Below are positions 7,225 through 8,707 of a DNA stretch of 8,707 nucleotides, piece by piece (position 1 is the stretch's first letter; each line of letters opens with the position of its first letter). The position numbers and the translations under genes are program-made. This DNA comes from an uncultured Mollicutes bacterium (lineage in GTDB: Bacteria > Bacillota_I > Bacilli_A > Acholeplasmatales > Anaeroplasmataceae): the NCBI GenBank assembly GCA_947174685.1, contig CAMWJY010000023.1, positions 1 through 8,707 of the forward strand, given 5' to 3'. Under the pieces are notes generated by a model. The model saw only the letters and a list, made by a program, of their open reading frames with translations. It did not search any database and was not told where the DNA came from.

Positions 7225-8356
7225 ACTTTCTTTCTCCTTTTAATAATTTTTTAAGTAATATATATCCCCAATGCATAGGCATTTCTTCAAAAGTAATGTG
7301 AACTTCTGCATTGATGATTTTAGAAAACAAATACAAAATATAATATCCACGATAAGAGTCAAACTCTTTAATCTGCATATGCTCCCAGGTTTGATTTAAA
7401 TAATGAGGCAAAACATAATTGAAAGCTCTTTTTAAATCTTGATTATCTTTGAAGCTGTATCCAAAGCCTTGTAGTAAATAAGCACTTTCTAAAAGCATCT
7501 TTAATCCCATCGTTGTATAGCTTTTCGTTTTAGTACGAACAAGCTCTAGAGGCATTTTTCCTTCCTCATCAATTTGATAGGCTAAGCGATCTAATAATTT
7601 CTCATAATAGCTTTGCTTGATACTTTCTTCTTCATTTAAGAATTCTTTAATATTGACAATTAGTAAATCGTATAAAGATCCCTGGTTATTTAACCTCTTG
7701 CCCTCTATGATTCCCTGTTCTGAAGTAAATAGCCAACTTAAGAATTCCTGATGCCAAGCTTTCATTTTTAAATAAAATTCATCAGGAAGGAGATGCCTCT
7801 TATTTAAAAGGGTAAGCATATGTAAGGCATATCCATAGCTTGCTGCATAATCTATAATCCCACCAGGCTCACCATCATTCACTCCAGGAATACACTGAGC
7901 ATACCTTAAATTCGGATTCATTTTAGTTTCAGGATTGATAAACCAAAACTCATTGAATTTTAAAATGATATCTAAATATTTTTCATTGCCAGTGATATAT
8001 AGTAGAATTGAGCTTAAATAAGTAATATAAGCTAGTGTTCTTAAGGATTCCTTATCTCCATGAATTGCCTCAGGATTATCTACTCCATCCCGTTCTACAT
8101 AAGGTAGACCATCTGGTGTATTTGGATTAGGCCAGTGATAAATTGAACAGGACATATAGTCATGAGGATTTTTACTTGGAGCTAAATGCTTTTTTTCTAC
8201 AACGCTATGAATTCCAAATTGTATTGCTTCTTCTAAGAGCTGATCTAAATTTTCTAAATCCTCCTTAGTTAAAAGAGCTTTTAGCTGTTCTAGATCATCT
8301 GCCTGAAATAGATAAATGTTATTTACTATTTCATCAAAATAATTATTAAGTCTCAT
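7211..8356 (-). CDS. Cytoplasmic alginate-lyase-family protein (PF05426-like), His-to-Gln at the catalytic site
   Basis: A 381-residue alpha/alpha-toroid protein related to alginate lyases of the PL5-type superfamily, which cut uronate-containing polysaccharides by beta-elimination. It has no signal peptide, so it should act on imported oligosaccharides. The family hallmark PHDYMS followed by YHWPNPNTPDGLPYVERDG covers about residues 64-91. MNPNLRYAQCIPGVNDG (146-162), RLNNQGSLYD (221-230) and MPLELVRTKTKSYT (268-281) follow. R274 and Y280 match the conserved Arg and Tyr of the family. The usual NNH motif is NNQ here, with Q225 (codon CAG at 7682-7684) in place of the catalytic His. The start at 8356 is preferred over the in-frame ATG at 8380 because GGAGGT stands just upstream of it and nothing like that precedes 8380. 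It overlaps the previous paralogue by 11 bp and nagB by 14 bp. The family call is firm; activity and substrate are open. Confidence 0.85.
   Translation of the reverse strand: MRLNNYFDEIVNNIYLFQADDLEQLKALLTKEDLENLDQLLEEAIQFGIHSVVEKKHLAPSKNPHDYMSCSIYHWPNPNTPDGLPYVERDGVDNPEAIHGDKESLRTLAYITYLSSILLYITGNEKYLDIILKFNEFWFINPETKMNPNLRYAQCIPGVNDGEPGGIIDYAASYGYALHMLTLLNKRHLLPDEFYLKMKAWHQEFLSWLFTSEQGIIEGKRLNNQGSLYDLLIVNIKEFLNEEESIKQSYYEKLLDRLAYQIDEEGKMPLELVRTKTKSYTTMGLKMLLESAYLLQGFGYSFKDNQDLKRAFNYVLPHYLNQTWEHMQIKEFDSYRGYYILYLFSKIINAEVHITFEEMPMHWGYILLKKLLKGERKYGKN
7234..7240 (-). promoter_or_regulatory. Ribosome binding site of the nagB homologue
   Basis: AAAGGAG lies 9 bases before the ATG at 7222-7224 and inside the 3' end of the alginate-lyase-family gene. 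A later in-frame ATG at 7207-7209 has no such signal, so the longer start is chosen. Confidence 0.75.
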
Positions 8357-8707
8357 TTCCACCTCCACAAACATCTGCAAATAATATATGTTGAAGATTT
8401 AAGCTTTGATTTAATTTAAAATCCTTTAATCCAAAATATTTCTTAGCATTGTAATAGAAATAATTATCATATTCTTCTACAAAAGGGATTTCCTGAGAAA
8501 ATTCCCAGGTCTTTGGACCTGCATGCATACTGTAATAATTTACAGCACCTACTAGTAAAGGATATCTTTTTAAATCCACTCTTAAAATTTTACCAATCTC
8601 AATAAAAAGCTTTAAATTCATAGAGTAATAGCTTCTAGAATTAACACGCTTGGTTTCAAGTGGCATATCTCCACTGGGAAGAATTTGTTGTTGCATCCGT
8701 TCTAGAT
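8346..8707 (-). CDS. Alginate-lyase-family protein, C-terminal part (runs off right edge)
   Basis: The frame is open from the window edge to the TAA at 8346-8348, giving 119 visible codons. The first internal Met (8694-8696) is not a credible start because the frame continues upstream without a stop. The visible part matches the C-terminal third of the next gene's product: MPLETKRVNSRSYYSMNL aligns without gaps to MPLELVRTKTKSYTTMGL, and TWEFSQEIPF to TWEHMQIKEF. The family's conserved Arg and Tyr are present (codons at 8646-8648 and 8628-8630). The NNH region is outside the window, so its activity cannot be judged. It is a divergent tandem paralogue, translationally coupled to the next gene through an 11-bp overlap. 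Any signal peptide lies beyond the edge, so its location in the cell is unknown. Confidence 0.82.
   Translation of the reverse strand, partial: LERMQQQILPSGDMPLETKRVNSRSYYSMNLKLFIEIGKILRVDLKRYPLLVGAVNYYSMHAGPKTWEFSQEIPFVEEYDNYFYYNAKKYFGLKDFKLNQSLNLQHILFADVCGGGNET
8361..8366 (-). promoter_or_regulatory. Strong ribosome binding site fixing the lyase-homologue start
   Basis: GGAGGT lies 4 bases before the ATG at 8354-8356 and is formed by the Gly-Gly codons near the end of the upstream paralogue. It makes 8356, not 8380, the likely start and shortens the predicted protein by 8 residues. Confidence 0.8.

Noticed and set aside
8357..8380. Longer start (ATG at 8378-8380) for the complete lyase homologue
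   Set aside because: No Shine-Dalgarno precedes it, while GGAGGT stands 4 bases before the in-frame ATG at 8354-8356.
8346..8696. A separate 116-residue small protein starting at 8696
   Set aside because: The frame stays open to the window edge and the sequence matches the C-terminal part of the alginate-lyase-family neighbour, so it is the end of a longer gene.

Overview
The window is A+T-rich DNA in which every supported gene lies on the minus strand and uses Shine-Dalgarno signals typical of Firmicutes or Tenericutes-like Bacilli. Surface proteins carry classic lipoboxes, one has a Listeria-Bacteroides (InlB-type) repeat, and Trp is encoded by TGG with TGA as a stop. This suggests a low-GC, Gram-positive or wall-poor anaerobe, for example an Erysipelotrichia, Acholeplasma or RF39-like gut or sediment bacterium. 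The genus cannot be fixed from this window.

Read in the direction of transcription (right to left), there are seven genes: (1) the C-terminal part of an alginate-lyase-family protein running off the right edge (8346-8707); (2) a complete cytoplasmic alginate-lyase-family paralogue (7211-8356); (3) a NagB-type glucosamine-6-phosphate deaminase homologue (6460-7224); (4) a large solute-binding lipoprotein of the LplA/LipO type for ABC sugar import (4465-6453); (5) a lipoprotein with an InlB repeat, an atrophied Ig-like domain and a right-handed beta-helix (2661-4454); (6) a paralogous beta-helix lipoprotein with a C-terminal DNRLRE-like domain (416-2641); (7) the N-terminal half of an aldo/keto reductase running off the left edge (1-419).

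The genes overlap by 11, 14 and 4 bp or are separated by only 6, 10 and 19 bp. No terminator or promoter is visible between them and no gene-free stretch exceeds 20 bases. This is the middle of one polycistronic operon whose promoter, terminator and probable permease genes lie outside the window.

The arrangement reads as a Gram-positive polysaccharide-utilisation locus. Membrane-anchored beta-helix proteins would bind or cut an extracellular glycan, the lipoprotein would deliver oligosaccharides to an ABC importer, cytoplasmic toroid-type lyases would cut them further, and the deaminase homologue and aldo/keto reductase would process the monosaccharides. A lyase family acting on uronic-acid polymers next to a hexosamine-phosphate enzyme hints at a polymer containing both uronate and amino sugar, such as a glycosaminoglycan or a bacterial exopolysaccharide. 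That substrate is inference. The most unusual points are a Gln at the expected catalytic His of the complete lyase homologue, non-canonical active-site residues in the NagB homologue, the reciprocal accessory domains of the two beta-helix paralogues, and a strong hairpin inside the start of the aldo/keto reductase gene.
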